Shown: piece by piece, positions 1 through 6,401 of the stretch
Numbering within the stretch: the stretch's first letter is position 1
Layout: every line of letters starts with the position of its first letter
From: Desulfotruncus alcoholivorax DSM 16058
Lineage (GTDB): Bacteria; Bacillota; Desulfotomaculia; Desulfotomaculales; Desulfallaceae
Direction of reading: 5' to 3'
Assembly: GCF_000430885.1 (NCBI RefSeq)
Contig: NZ_KE387266.1
Coordinates: forward strand, 6,797-70,796
DNA length: 64,000 bases
Translations under genes and position numbers: made by a program
The notes under the pieces: generated by a model
What the model was told of the DNA's origin: nothing
What the model saw: the letters and a program-made list of their open reading frames with translations, nothing else
Databases searched by the model: none

Positions 1-98
1 GTTCCACTGGCAGACCCGATAACAAGGGGACTGAAAGGTCATGGCCGCGGGTGCACGACTTGATGCTCTCTATGGCGTTCCACTGGCAGACCCGATAA
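1..98. CRISPR. End of a CRISPR array: one repeat, one spacer, decayed terminal repeat
   Basis: A 22-base string beginning GTTCCACTGGCAGACCCGAT occurs at 1-22 and again, identical, at 77-98, a period of 76. In the first copy it continues to base 37 and ends in ACTGAAAG, like the GGATTGAAAC-type 3' ends of many 36-37 nt CRISPR repeats. This gives a 37-nt repeat and a 39-nt spacer (38-76). The second copy loses the repeat after base 98, as expected for the degenerate last repeat at the trailer end. The array would continue to the left of the window. No cas gene is visible. With only two copies the call rests on length and the repeat's 3' end. Confidence 0.62.
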
Positions 99-181
99 TG
101 TTTTTAACAACGAAAAACTACCGCAAAAAGCGGCAAATTTTTCACAAAGAATTGCCGGGGAAATTTCCAGCTGAAAAATAA

Positions 182-234
182 AAAAGTGCTTCCCCGGATT
201 CCTGTCAGAATCAAATCAAAGGGGAAACACTTTT
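182..234. repeat. Long inverted repeat
   Basis: AAAAGTGCTTCCCC (182-195) pairs with GGGGAAACACTTTT (221-234) through 13 of 14 positions around a 25-base loop. The A- and T-rich flanks would allow it to act as a terminator in either direction, or it may be a structural part of the mobile-element end. Confidence 0.5.
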
Positions 235-421
235 CACATAAAAAACAACTTGAGAGTATAAATTTTGGCTGTGATGTCAAGTGTGAATTTGAAAATTAAA
301 AGGGTACCCGTTTTTCACAAACAACCAGCATAGAATATCGTCATATCATGATAATTTTGCACACAAATCTGATATTTGGTAATAGTCGTTTTCACAACAT
401 CACATTCTTTTAGAAAAAAAC

Positions 422-440
422 GGTCACAAAAGGTGTGACC
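422..440 (-). terminator. Intrinsic terminator of the ATPase gene
   Basis: GGTCACA and TGTGACC form a 7-bp stem with a 5-base loop. On the minus strand it is followed by a G and a run of seven T. It lies 12 bases past the stop codon of the ATPase gene. Confidence 0.75.
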
Positions 441-451
441 GAACGGGATAA

Positions 452-1252
452 CTACAACCCCATTTCCTGGACCGCCAGGCGAACAACTTCCTCGTCAATC
501 AACTCCTTCTTGGCCTGGTAACCACACAACAGGCAATGGGTAGCTAAATTATTGACCAAGCGAGGCCAGCCACGGGAGTGGGAAGCAATAGCCCCCAGCG
601 CAACATCACTAAAAACATCATGTTTAGCCCCAGCCAGGCTCATATAATGCCGGATGTAACCAGCCATCTCATCCCTGTTAAGGGGTTCGATCTTGTAGCG
701 CATCACCAACCGCTGCGACAAAGGGCGGTTATGGTTCAAAGACAGCTTGTCCTGCATATATGGAAGCCCCGAAATAACCAGAATAAACGGGTTTTCCGAG
801 TCCATGCCGAAATTGAAGATGATGCTTAGATCGTGCAAGAAAAGATCCTTGGCCAGTTGCATCTCGTCCAGGATAAAAACCGGCGTAATTTTCCGCTCCC
901 GGTAAAACGTCAGCACCGCTTTTTGTATCTGGTGAAACAAATCCACCTTGCGAAACTTGGGCTCCTCCCCCAGGCCTGTGACAAGGCCCCGGAAAAAGTC
1001 CATCACTGTACCCGTAGAAAGAGGGAAATAAATCACCTTGTACAAAGAAGGATTCAAAGACTCGGCAAAAGCCCTTAGGGTGAAAGTCTTTCCGGCACCC
1101 GGCTCACCGATTAAAAGCCCCATGCCCTTTACCTTTTTAAGATAATCCAGCCGGGCTCGTGCTTCAGCAAAAGCCGCGGAAACAAAAGAATCGGCTGTTT
1201 TTAAACCCTTGGCAAAGGGCTCCCGGGAAAGGGAATAAAAAGCCTTGTACAT
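452..1252 (-). CDS. TniB/ExeA-like AAA ATPase of a transposon
   Basis: 266 aa. Walker A GEPGAGKT is at residues 49-56 and Walker B ends VFILDE at 125-130. The N-terminal FYSLSREPFAKG segment is the typical opening of the ExeA/TniB-like AAA family, whose members load or regulate a Mu/TniA-type DDE transposase and help choose the target. The start has AGGAGG seven bases upstream and shares one base with the stop codon of the transposase remnant (TGATG), the usual coupled transposase-ATPase order. The ORF is intact although its transposase partner is broken, so transposition in cis is unlikely. A hairpin terminator follows the stop. Confidence 0.85.
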   Translation of the reverse strand: MYKAFYSLSREPFAKGLKTADSFVSAAFAEARARLDYLKKVKGMGLLIGEPGAGKTFTLRAFAESLNPSLYKVIYFPLSTGTVMDFFRGLVTGLGEEPKFRKVDLFHQIQKAVLTFYRERKITPVFILDEMQLAKDLFLHDLSIIFNFGMDSENPFILVISGLPYMQDKLSLNHNRPLSQRLVMRYKIEPLNRDEMAGYIRHYMSLAGAKHDVFSDVALGAIASHSRGWPRLVNNLATHCLLCGYQAKKELIDEEVVRLAVQEMGL

Positions 1253-1733
1253 CAGCTTTCCTCCTTCACGGTGGACATCTCCCGGAAAGATAAGGCTCGC
1301 TTGACCCTGGCGTTATCGGCGAAATTAACAGGCACCGCTGTGGCTACCTGCACGCCGTTATCATAGACATAAATACCCGTGTCATCATACCGCGGCTCAA
1401 CCCTTTGGCCGATAAATTGCGGGGGCAGCTCAAAGAGCCGGCCCATGATAGACACCGTGCCATCGTGCTTGACCTTACTTTGGACACGTTTTAAGAACAG
1501 GACATCCAAAGAGGCGGGATCTTCCACCATGCGCACACTGCTTGCCTGGGACAAATACATATCCAAGGGGGTCATGCCCAGAGAGGAGTGTATTTTGCGG
1601 TGGTAATCTTCCTCCAGCCAACGCCAGAACCTTTGATTAAGCTCATCCAGAGAAGATGGCGGCTGGCTCTTTAAAAGTGGAAAGAACCTTGTCTTAACCG
1701 TGCCGAAAAAACGCTCAATTTTCCCTTTAGATT
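1252..1733 (-). pseudogene. C-terminal remnant of a Mu/TniA-like (rve-type) transposase
   Basis: Only the last ~160 codons remain. Reading upstream of the first Met (1575) the frame stays open to about 1730. It encodes KGKIERFFGTVKTRF, the conserved end of the integrase catalytic core including the catalytic-Glu region, followed by a HSSLGMTPLDMYL segment and the beta-barrel-like C-terminal domain. Just before KGKIERFF there is a TAA stop, and beyond it the sequence matches an IS3-type ORFB instead. The N-terminal and central parts, with the two catalytic Asp residues, are gone. It is coupled to the ATPase gene by a one-base overlap. Confidence 0.8.
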
Positions 1734-2323
1734 AGCTGGGCAGCATGCTTACCTTCACAGGATAGCCCTAAACGGTAATCTATGATCATACGGCCATAAA
1801 CATCTACGACGCTCATTAAATAAAAGAATCGATGCTCACCGGCTTATATATCCATATTTGATATCTAGTTCAAAAAAGCCGGTTGGAATTGGTTGTCTCA
1901 TGGTTGATTGCTATCTTGCGTGGGTGCTTAATTACGTATTTGTTGCTGTGGCGCTAGTATGTCTAGTTCCTTGCACAGGCGGTATACTTTTTTCTTGTTA
2001 ATTATTAGTCCATACTGGTTCTGTAAGCAAAGGGTTAATTTCCTGTAACCATAGATACTTTCTTCGCCGGCAATTAATTCCATAAGCCATTCTTTGATTT
2101 GTTCATCGCTAATTGGCTTGTTAGTTTCTTTAGTAAGGGAGTCCCCCGGGGGTTTCCTACCACCTTTATAGATACGGTTTTCCTTAGGTGGGTGCTTTTT
2201 TCTGTTATAGTAGGTAGCTTCAAGTACGCCGGCAATTCTAAGCACAACTGCTGCTGGGTATCCCCGGTCAATCCATTTGTCGGCTATTGCTATTCTGTCT
2301 GAAAGCCGGGGTTTTACTTTTTT
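1733..2323 (-). pseudogene. Decayed IS3-family ORFB (transposase catalytic part)
   Basis: Entered from orfA by a -1 shift at 2317-2323, the frame reads KPRLSDRIAIADKWIDRGYPAAVVLRIAGVLEATYYNRKK across several stretches and then SIYGYRKLTL, all typical of the IS150 branch of IS3. At about 1928 a stop and frameshift interrupt it. Further fragments in shifting frames still spell the rve-domain motif (resembling DIKYGYI...VDVYGRMIIDYRLGLSCE) down to ~1735. There the sequence passes directly into the other transposase remnant. The 3' third of ORFB, including the catalytic Glu and the end of the IS, is deleted. The product cannot be active. Confidence 0.8.
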
Positions 2324-2616
2324 ATAAGATCCCTCAGTATGGCTATTTCAAGGTCTTTTTCGCCAAGTATTTGTTTAAGTTTATCGTTTTCTTTTTCTAA
2401 CTGTTTAAATTCTTGATGCGATGGCACGTATACAGTTGTTTTCTTGGCATCACCTTTTGTATGCTGCCATGCTTTGTGTTTAGACTCGCTGATCCAGCGG
2501 TATAGTGTTTTTACGTTAATTTCATGGCGTTTTGCTACTTGAATGGCATTGCCGATTTCTAATGCTTCCTTGATTAGTTGGTCCTTATATTCTTTCGGAT
2601 ATCTTTTACGTTGCAT
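2314..2616 (-). CDS. IS3-family ORFA (helix-turn-helix protein)
   Basis: 100 aa. The N-terminal HTH (RYPKEYKDQLIKEALEIG...VAKRHEINVKTLYRWI) is that of IS3 ORFA/IS150 InsJ. A leucine-zipper-like coiled coil (residues ~68-98, EFKQLEKENDKLKQILGEKDLEIAILRDLI) would mediate oligomerisation. The start has AAGGGGAT four bases upstream. The gene ends in the slippery run used for frameshifting into ORFB. The ORF itself is intact while ORFB is ruined. It could still make a DNA-binding protein of no known use. Confidence 0.85.
   Translation of the reverse strand: MQRKRYPKEYKDQLIKEALEIGNAIQVAKRHEINVKTLYRWISESKHKAWQHTKGDAKKTTVYVPSHQEFKQLEKENDKLKQILGEKDLEIAILRDLIKK
2317..2323 (-). promoter_or_regulatory. 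IS3 programmed -1 frameshift site
   Basis: The minus strand reads A-AAA-AAG immediately before the TAA stop of orfA. This is the canonical slippery heptamer of IS3-family elements. A -1 slip places the ribosome in the ORFB frame (KKVKPRLSD). Confidence 0.75.
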
Positions 2617-2746
2617 GCTTATCCCCTTCCCGTTAATTTTAGTTTATACTATTAGGGGACAAGACTCAATTATCGTATAGGGGCTAAATAGAAACCATAG
2701 GCACTTTTTTTATTATGATGTGTTTTGATTCTGCCGCCGTGGCTGT

Positions 2747-2823
2747 GGTCAGTGTGGATAACGTGAAACGTTATCCAAGCATTGTGGTCAACCTGGAAGG
2801 TTGTCCACAATGCGGCACTGTCC
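2747..2823. repeat. Three-way-junction palindromic element
   Basis: An outer stem (GG-T-CAGTG at 2747-2754 with CACTG-T-CC at 2816-2823) encloses two hairpins. The first is GGATAACGT/ACGTTATCC (2756-2764 with 2768-2776, loop GAA). The second is GCATTGTGG-T-CAACC (2779-2793) with GGTTG-T-CCACAATGC (2799-2813), loop TGGAA. The outer stem and hairpin 2 each contain one T-T mismatch. The regularity suggests selection for a folded DNA or RNA, such as a single-strand recombination site, the end of a mobile element or a small RNA. Identity unknown. Confidence 0.6.
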
Positions 2824-2991
2824 ATCAGCCTGTTTACGGTTATGTTTAGTGAGTGCGTAAAGAAAACGCCTTTCTTTTATCCTGAACTAATGCGTTAATA
2901 CCGTGGTATGATGTAGGGACGTATGTAATTGGAAATTAGTCCGGCTGTTAATTTTGAGAAATTCCCGGCAGTTTATCGTGAGAAACAACAT

Positions 2992-3023
2992 GTCGCCCCC
3001 CGCGCGGGGGCGTGGATTGAAAC
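2992..3023 (+). CRISPR. Isolated type I-C-like CRISPR repeat
   Basis: A single 32-base unit starts GTCGCCCCCCGCGCGGGGGC and ends GTGGATTGAAAC. This is the length, palindrome and 3' end of repeats associated with type I-C systems. No second copy lies within 100 bases on either side and no cas gene is near. It is different from the repeat at 1-37. Likely the last surviving unit of a lost array, or an off-site repeat. Confidence 0.6.
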
Positions 3024-3147
3024 ATAGAGTACATAATTTTTGTTATGTGCATTATATTTTACTCATGATTTTTATTGAAGATGGAACCTTTTTTGTTATT
3101 TACCGCCAAATATATAAAAATAAACTTGTTGAAAGAAGGTTCCAATT

Positions 3148-3645
3148 ATGAGAAAAAATATAATTCTATTAACTATTATTACTTTAATAGTAGCGGGATG
3201 TAGCGTAATATCCTCAAATTCGCCACAAAGATCAATATCTACCCCAGGAGAAATCGTAACAAATGTAAAATATACCCCACCAAAATATAATCCCAATAAG
3301 TCAATAACCTACAATAAACCTTATTCCGACCTGAAAGATGAGTTACTTTATGCACGCATTACCACAGGTGACGATTCAACTGGGCGTAAAACTATTAGCT
3401 ACATAAAAGACAATAAACATTTAGTTCAAATAGTTCAGGAATTTGATAAACTTAAATCTTCAATGCCTCAAAAATACTGCCTTGACCCTAAAAAACAAAT
3501 TTGTTATGTTGTTACAATCTGGAGAGAGGGAACGTCCGTTAGTTATGTCATAATGGCATATCAATCGGATTTTTATTACTTAGAAAGACCGAATTTAGGA
3601 ATTAGAAAGATGCCTGAAAAATTAGTTAAACTTCTAGGGTTTTAA
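3148..3645 (+). CDS. Small predicted lipoprotein, unknown function
   Basis: 165 aa. A short basic N-terminus and hydrophobic segment end in the lipobox LIVAGC (Cys18), so the protein should be lipid-anchored outside the membrane. The start has GAAAGAAGG upstream. A low-complexity Ser/Pro/Asn/Thr stretch follows the anchor, then a compact domain with two Cys (YCLDPKKQICYVV) that may form a disulfide. No family recognised. Base composition is clearly AT-richer than the neighbours, and it sits among mobile remnants, which suggests acquisition by transfer. Its 3' end overlaps the end of the convergent ParB-like gene by 20 bases. Confidence 0.65.
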   Translation: MRKNIILLTIITLIVAGCSVISSNSPQRSISTPGEIVTNVKYTPPKYNPNKSITYNKPYSDLKDELLYARITTGDDSTGRKTISYIKDNKHLVQIVQEFDKLKSSMPQKYCLDPKKQICYVVTIWREGTSVSYVIMAYQSDFYYLERPNLGIRKMPEKLVKLLGF

Positions 3646-4027
3646 GCAGAAGTTTTTGTACATTATTCAGTAACTGTGCAACCAGCATGCCCTCGCTGAG
3701 CGCATTAGGGCTTTTCCGCAGCGACGCCAGGAACAAGGAGAGCCTGCTGCTGTCCTGTTCCTCCAAAACGGGAACCGCCACCGCCTCCACACTTCTGCCG
3801 CCCATTTCCCGAAGGGCAAAAAACTCGCATTCTCCAGACAACACCAGGCGGGTGCCATCCGGAAAGTTCCCCACCACCGGAGGCGTGAGCAGGCCGTACT
3901 CCCGGACAACCCGGGCACAGCGCTCCACATCCTGCCGGTTTACCGAGAGGGACAGTACCTGATTGTCTTTTACACAGGCCGTTTCTACCTGTGTAATGAT
4001 TCGTTGCGCTTTTTGCATTTGCATCAC
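3626..4027 (-). CDS. ParB N-terminal-domain-like protein, probably truncated
   Basis: 133 aa. The segment DVERCARVVREYGLLTPPVVGNFPDGTRLVLSGECEFFALREMG (residues ~33-78) follows the ParB/sulfiredoxin-fold pattern: prediction of a target position, a short loop, then a G-E/H-R-like motif, here SGECEFFAL. The canonical GxRR nucleotide-binding residues are not conserved (ECEF). No HTH domain follows, and the last residues KTLEV run into the convergent lipoprotein gene, so the 3' end was probably cut by the acquisition of that gene. Most likely a broken mobile-element gene. It lies directly left of the group II intron tail. Confidence 0.5.
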   Translation of the reverse strand: MMQMQKAQRIITQVETACVKDNQVLSLSVNRQDVERCARVVREYGLLTPPVVGNFPDGTRLVLSGECEFFALREMGGRSVEAVAVPVLEEQDSSRLSLFLASLRKSPNALSEGMLVAQLLNNVQKLLLKTLEV

Positions 4028-4056
4028 TTTCGAGAGAAGTGGCTGAGGTTTATCAG

Positions 4057-4139
4057 GAGCCGTATACGAGGCCCGTACGTGCGGCTATGTGAGAGCAGAA
4101 AAGTCGGGATTAGTTATCCCGACTTCGAGCTACTCGATT
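4057..4139 (+). mobile_element. 3' tail of a group II intron (domains V and VI)
   Basis: GAGCCGTAT (4057-4065) and ACGTGCGGCTA (4077-4087) match the two arms of group II intron domain V, which in the lactococcal Ll.LtrB intron begins GAGCCGTAT and ends ACGTACGGTTC. The AGC triad is kept, but the upper stem is shortened. TGTGAGAG, a hairpin (4103-4123) that fits domain VI, and CTACTCGATT (4130-4139), a common intron 3' end, follow in the right order. No reverse transcriptase or 5' part is present. The tail stops two bases before the stop codon of the nuclease gene. Confidence 0.55.
4101..4125 (-). terminator. Terminator of the bifunctional nuclease gene (or intron domain VI)
   Basis: GTCGGGAT/ATCCCGAC form an 8-bp stem with a 5-base loop, followed on the minus strand by TTTTC. 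It lies 16 bases past the nuclease stop codon and would work as its terminator. The same hairpin also occupies the place of intron domain VI. Confidence 0.6.
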
Positions 4140-4140
4140 C

Positions 4141-4602
4141 TTAATGCAGTGACTTCTTATATTCTTCCAGAAGTTTATCCATTTCCTGTTGAGTTTCCTC
4201 ATCAAAAATCTGCTTTATGTCAATCATTTGTTCCTGCAAGGCTTCCGAAATGTTGATGGGCACTTCCGCCCTGATGGCAAGAGCAATGGCATCGCTGGGA
4301 CGAACGTCGATTAAAAAGTCATCATTTTCAGTGGACAGGTATAATTCGGCAAAAAAAGTATTGTCCTTGATTTGTGTAATCTCAACCCTGGTTACTTCTG
4401 CCCCCAGCGTTCGGCAGATGGTCAGGGTTATGTCGTGCGTCATCGGTCTTGGCGGAGGGAATTCCTCCAAGGCCACCGCAATGGAGTGAGCTTCCAATAA
4501 TCCTATCCAGATTGGAAGTACTTTTTGTTCTGTCGGGTCTGTAAGCAAAATAATGGGGCTGCCCGACATATCATATGCTATACCTTTTACTTTGACAATC
4601 AT
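4141..4602 (-). CDS. Bifunctional nuclease family protein (DUF151/BFN)
   Basis: 153 aa. The whole protein is one BFN domain. Characteristic segments are SGSPIILLTD...VLPIWIGLLEAHSIAVALE (residues ~13-46), the MTHD motif and RPSDAIALAIRAEVPI (~102-117), the most conserved stretch of the family. Relatives have reported DNase/RNase activity. The acidic C-terminal tail (FDEETQQEMDKLLEEYKK) is usual for Firmicute members. The start has GGGAGG nine bases upstream. It is monocistronic, with a terminator-like hairpin downstream. Physiological role is not established in sulfate reducers. Confidence 0.88.
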   Translation of the reverse strand: MIVKVKGIAYDMSGSPIILLTDPTEQKVLPIWIGLLEAHSIAVALEEFPPPRPMTHDITLTICRTLGAEVTRVEITQIKDNTFFAELYLSTENDDFLIDVRPSDAIALAIRAEVPINISEALQEQMIDIKQIFDEETQQEMDKLLEEYKKSLH

Positions 4603-4731
4603 GGGACCAAACCTCCCAAAAAAGTTTGTTTTGGAGTTGCTGGTCCATTTACAACAGCTTTTTTATATGAACCTGATGTTGAAGTTATTCTACCACTTTT
4701 CGGCCAAATCTCAAAAGGTAATATAGGTTCT

Positions 4732-5076
4732 TTAGCGACTTTCTCTGAAAATTAGGTTGAGGAACCAGCTAATAACTCCAGTTATAATGGCACCCCAGAA
4801 GGCGCCTCCAAAACTCAGCACATCAAAACCGGGGACCAACCAGGAAGCGATAGTAAATGTTAATGCGTTAATAATAAATATAAATAGCCCCAGGGTCAGC
4901 ATTGTAAATGGGAGGGTTAATAAAACCAGTACTGGGCGTAAAAAAGTGTTAACAATACCCAGGGCGGCGCCTGCCATAAACGCGGGTAAAATACCTGAAA
5001 TATGAATTCCGTCAATAAGGCGGTCTGCTAACACTACTGCCAGAGCGTTAAGCAAAAAAGATAGTATCCAGTTCAT
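4732..5076 (-). CDS. Phage-holin-family (4TM) small membrane protein
   Basis: 114 aa from the preferred start ATG at 5076, which has GAAAGG nine bases upstream. An in-frame ATG at 5097 lacks a ribosome site. Four hydrophobic segments fill nearly the whole protein. The pattern NTFLRPVLVLLTLPFTMLTLGLF and the C-terminal WGAIITGVISWFLNLIF are those of the 'mycobacterial 4TMS holin superfamily IV' (DUF360) proteins common in Firmicutes and cyanobacteria. Despite the family name there is no phage context here. Function unknown; an integral inner-membrane protein. Confidence 0.85.
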   Translation of the reverse strand: MNWILSFLLNALAVVLADRLIDGIHISGILPAFMAGAALGIVNTFLRPVLVLLTLPFTMLTLGLFIFIINALTFTIASWLVPGFDVLSFGGAFWGAIITGVISWFLNLIFRESR

Positions 5077-5206
5077 TTGTTTACCTTTCCTATTCATATT
5101 TGGAAACTGTACTATATATATTACATTTTTCCAAGTATAAATGAAACAAAAAAAAGCAATATAAATAATGTTCCGGTTAAAAAAAACAAATCGGAGGTGT
5201 TACAAT

Positions 5207-5503
5207 TTGCAGCCATGGAAGGATATGGAAAGATGCGTTGAAGTAAACCCGACCTTTGGTAATCAGGTTAATATTATTTATGACGGGTTATTAAGCAAGT
5301 GCGGGGCTGACAGGGTTTTTCTCCATTGTGGTTACAGCGATCCCCATAACTGGAGAGATGTTACCACCGTAGAGATGGACCGTACGGCCAGGGGATGGGA
5401 AAAGTCGGTTCCGATGAAAAACCATACCATTGCTTTTTGTTTTAAGGACAGTGCCAACAACTGGGACAATAACAGTGGCTTTAACTGGATTGTACGGGCA
5501 TAA
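5207..5503 (+). CDS. Carbohydrate-binding-module-like (CBM25-type) protein
   Basis: 98 aa from TTG at 5207, with GGAGGTG about nine bases upstream. An in-frame ATG at 5168 has no such site. The sequence shows VNIIYDGLLSKCGADRVFLHCGYSDPHNW, aromatic residues in RGWEKSV, and IAFCFKDSANNWDNNSGFNWIV. This is the pattern of starch-binding CBM25-like beta-sandwiches (YxGxL, GxxxW, NNxGxNW). There is no signal peptide and no catalytic domain, so the stand-alone domain is probably cytoplasmic. It may bind glycogen-like polymers, but that is inference. A perfect hairpin terminator follows. Confidence 0.75.
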   Translation: MQPWKDMERCVEVNPTFGNQVNIIYDGLLSKCGADRVFLHCGYSDPHNWRDVTTVEMDRTARGWEKSVPMKNHTIAFCFKDSANNWDNNSGFNWIVRA

Positions 5504-5511
5504 TGTTCTTG

Positions 5512-5544
5512 ATAAAGCCCCTGATTGAGGGGCTTTATTCTATT
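5512..5544 (+). terminator. Intrinsic terminator after the CBM-like gene
   Basis: ATAAAGCCCC and GGGGCTTTAT form a 10-bp stem with a 7-base loop, followed by a T-rich tail, 8 bases past the stop codon. Confidence 0.85.
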
Positions 5545-5615
5545 TAAGGTAACGTCTTTTCCGGATAAAGCTAGGGCAAGCTGTTTTATATACCTTTAAT
5601 ATGTTATAATTTGGT

Positions 5616-6401
5616 TCAGTTATCGCTGTCCCCTTTCATAAGTTGGGGACATTTCTTTGAAACATCGTCAAGGTATTTCCAGCGCGAGCGAACCTGATCA
5701 ATTAATGAAATATCTAATGTTGCGCGCAGTATGCCGGGTTCAGTGTCCGTATCATTGAAGAAGAGCCCGTCAGGACCGGCTACAAAGCTTCTGCCTGTTA
5801 CCTCGCGACCGTCGGGGTAACTGGTCCGGGTATTGTTGGCCATAGCCAGAAAAACGGTATTTTCCGCAGCCCGGGTAATACCTATGTGCTGCCATAAATC
5901 CATGCGGCCAGCCGGGATGTTGGCAGGGTTAAAGATAATCTGCGCTCCTTTGAGTGCCAATTTCCTTACAATTTCCGGGTAAAATAAATCGACGCAAACA
6001 ACGGCGGAAACTTTTATGCCCCTGTATTCGAAGACAGGTTGTCTTGTTCCGGGTGTGACAAAATGTCTTTCACCGATGGCATGGGAAGGAAATATTTTAT
6101 CGTAAAAGGCAATTCTTTTTTTAGTTACAAACGCACCGGTGGATATAATTACTTCCGATTGCCGAACGTATTGCGCTCCGGATATTAATAAAATGTTCTC
6201 GGAGGGCAGCGAATTTTGCATTAGACCAATGACTGACATGTGATAGTCTTCATCAACTACAAGCGGTCCGAGCCAGTCTTCCGGCAGCAGGATGAAATCT
6301 GCTTCTTTGACTTCCTTTAGAATTTGTATCATTTTTTGCGCGTTGATATCAGGTTTGCGGTTACTGCGGTCAAATTGAACAATGCAAAGATTATAATTCA
6401 T
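5616..6401 (-). CDS. Carbon-nitrogen hydrolase (nitrilase superfamily)
   Basis: 261 aa. The Glu-Lys-Cys triad is visible: E41 in LLPEDW, K102 in FYDKIFPSH and C136 in AVVCVDLFYPE. Members hydrolyse amides or nitriles, and no substrate can be assigned from sequence. The last ~13 residues (KKCPQLMKGDSDN) are encoded by a copy of the GGGGACA...TGTCCCC repeat, so the original C-terminus was probably replaced. The start codon overlaps the last 11 bases of the upstream polysaccharide deacetylase gene, so the two are translationally coupled. The pair might process an amide-containing wall or capsule product, which is speculative. Confidence 0.87.
   Translation of the reverse strand: MNYNLCIVQFDRSNRKPDINAQKMIQILKEVKEADFILLPEDWLGPLVVDEDYHMSVIGLMQNSLPSENILLISGAQYVRQSEVIISTGAFVTKKRIAFYDKIFPSHAIGERHFVTPGTRQPVFEYRGIKVSAVVCVDLFYPEIVRKLALKGAQIIFNPANIPAGRMDLWQHIGITRAAENTVFLAMANNTRTSYPDGREVTGRSFVAGPDGLFFNDTDTEPGILRATLDISLIDQVRSRWKYLDDVSKKCPQLMKGDSDN
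5625..5656. repeat. Copy of the GGGGACA...TGTCCCC palindrome inside a gene end
   Basis: GCTGTCCCCTTTC and TTGGGGACATTTC lie around a short centre inside the 3' end of the nitrilase gene. It resembles the intergenic copies at 9694, 19684, 40531, 40678 and 55006. Confidence 0.6.

Larger units (their letters stand above)
99..451. other. Non-coding end of a mobile element, with repeated TTTTCACA motifs
   Basis: No gene is visible. The octamer TTTTCACA occurs four times in the same orientation, at 139-146, 231-238, 312-319 and 389-396, spaced 92, 81 and 77 bases. Several spaced direct copies next to a TniB-type ATPase resemble the multiple transposase-binding sites at the ends of Tn7/Tn5053/Mu-type elements. 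That reading is inference. The segment also holds a long inverted repeat (182-234) and a terminator (422-440). Confidence 0.4.
1733..2668 (-). mobile_element. IS3-family insertion sequence remnant (IS150-like), inactive
   Basis: orfA plus broken orfB on the minus strand. The upstream end probably begins with TGAGTCTTGTCCCC read on the minus strand (plus end near 2668), resembling IS3 termini that start TG. The other end was lost when the element was joined to the TniA-like remnant at about 1733. Exact ends are not provable here because the second inverted repeat is missing. Confidence 0.6.
2617..3147. other. Gene-free stretch with palindromes and a lone CRISPR repeat
   Basis: No convincing gene. 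It holds the presumed IS end (~2668), a three-way-junction palindrome (2747-2823), an isolated CRISPR repeat (2992-3023) and the ribosome site for the lipoprotein gene (GAAAGAAGG near 3130). The last 130 bases are very AT-rich. Confidence 0.6.

Noticed and set aside
1-2700. CRISPR-associated transposon
   Set aside because: An array end and a TniB-like ATPase are adjacent, but there is no TniQ, no cas gene, the transposase is broken and the element's other end is unseen. Adjacency alone is not enough.
3096-3296. 66-codon open frame opposite the lipoprotein gene
   Set aside because: It overlaps the start and signal peptide of a much better gene on the other strand and has no start signal.
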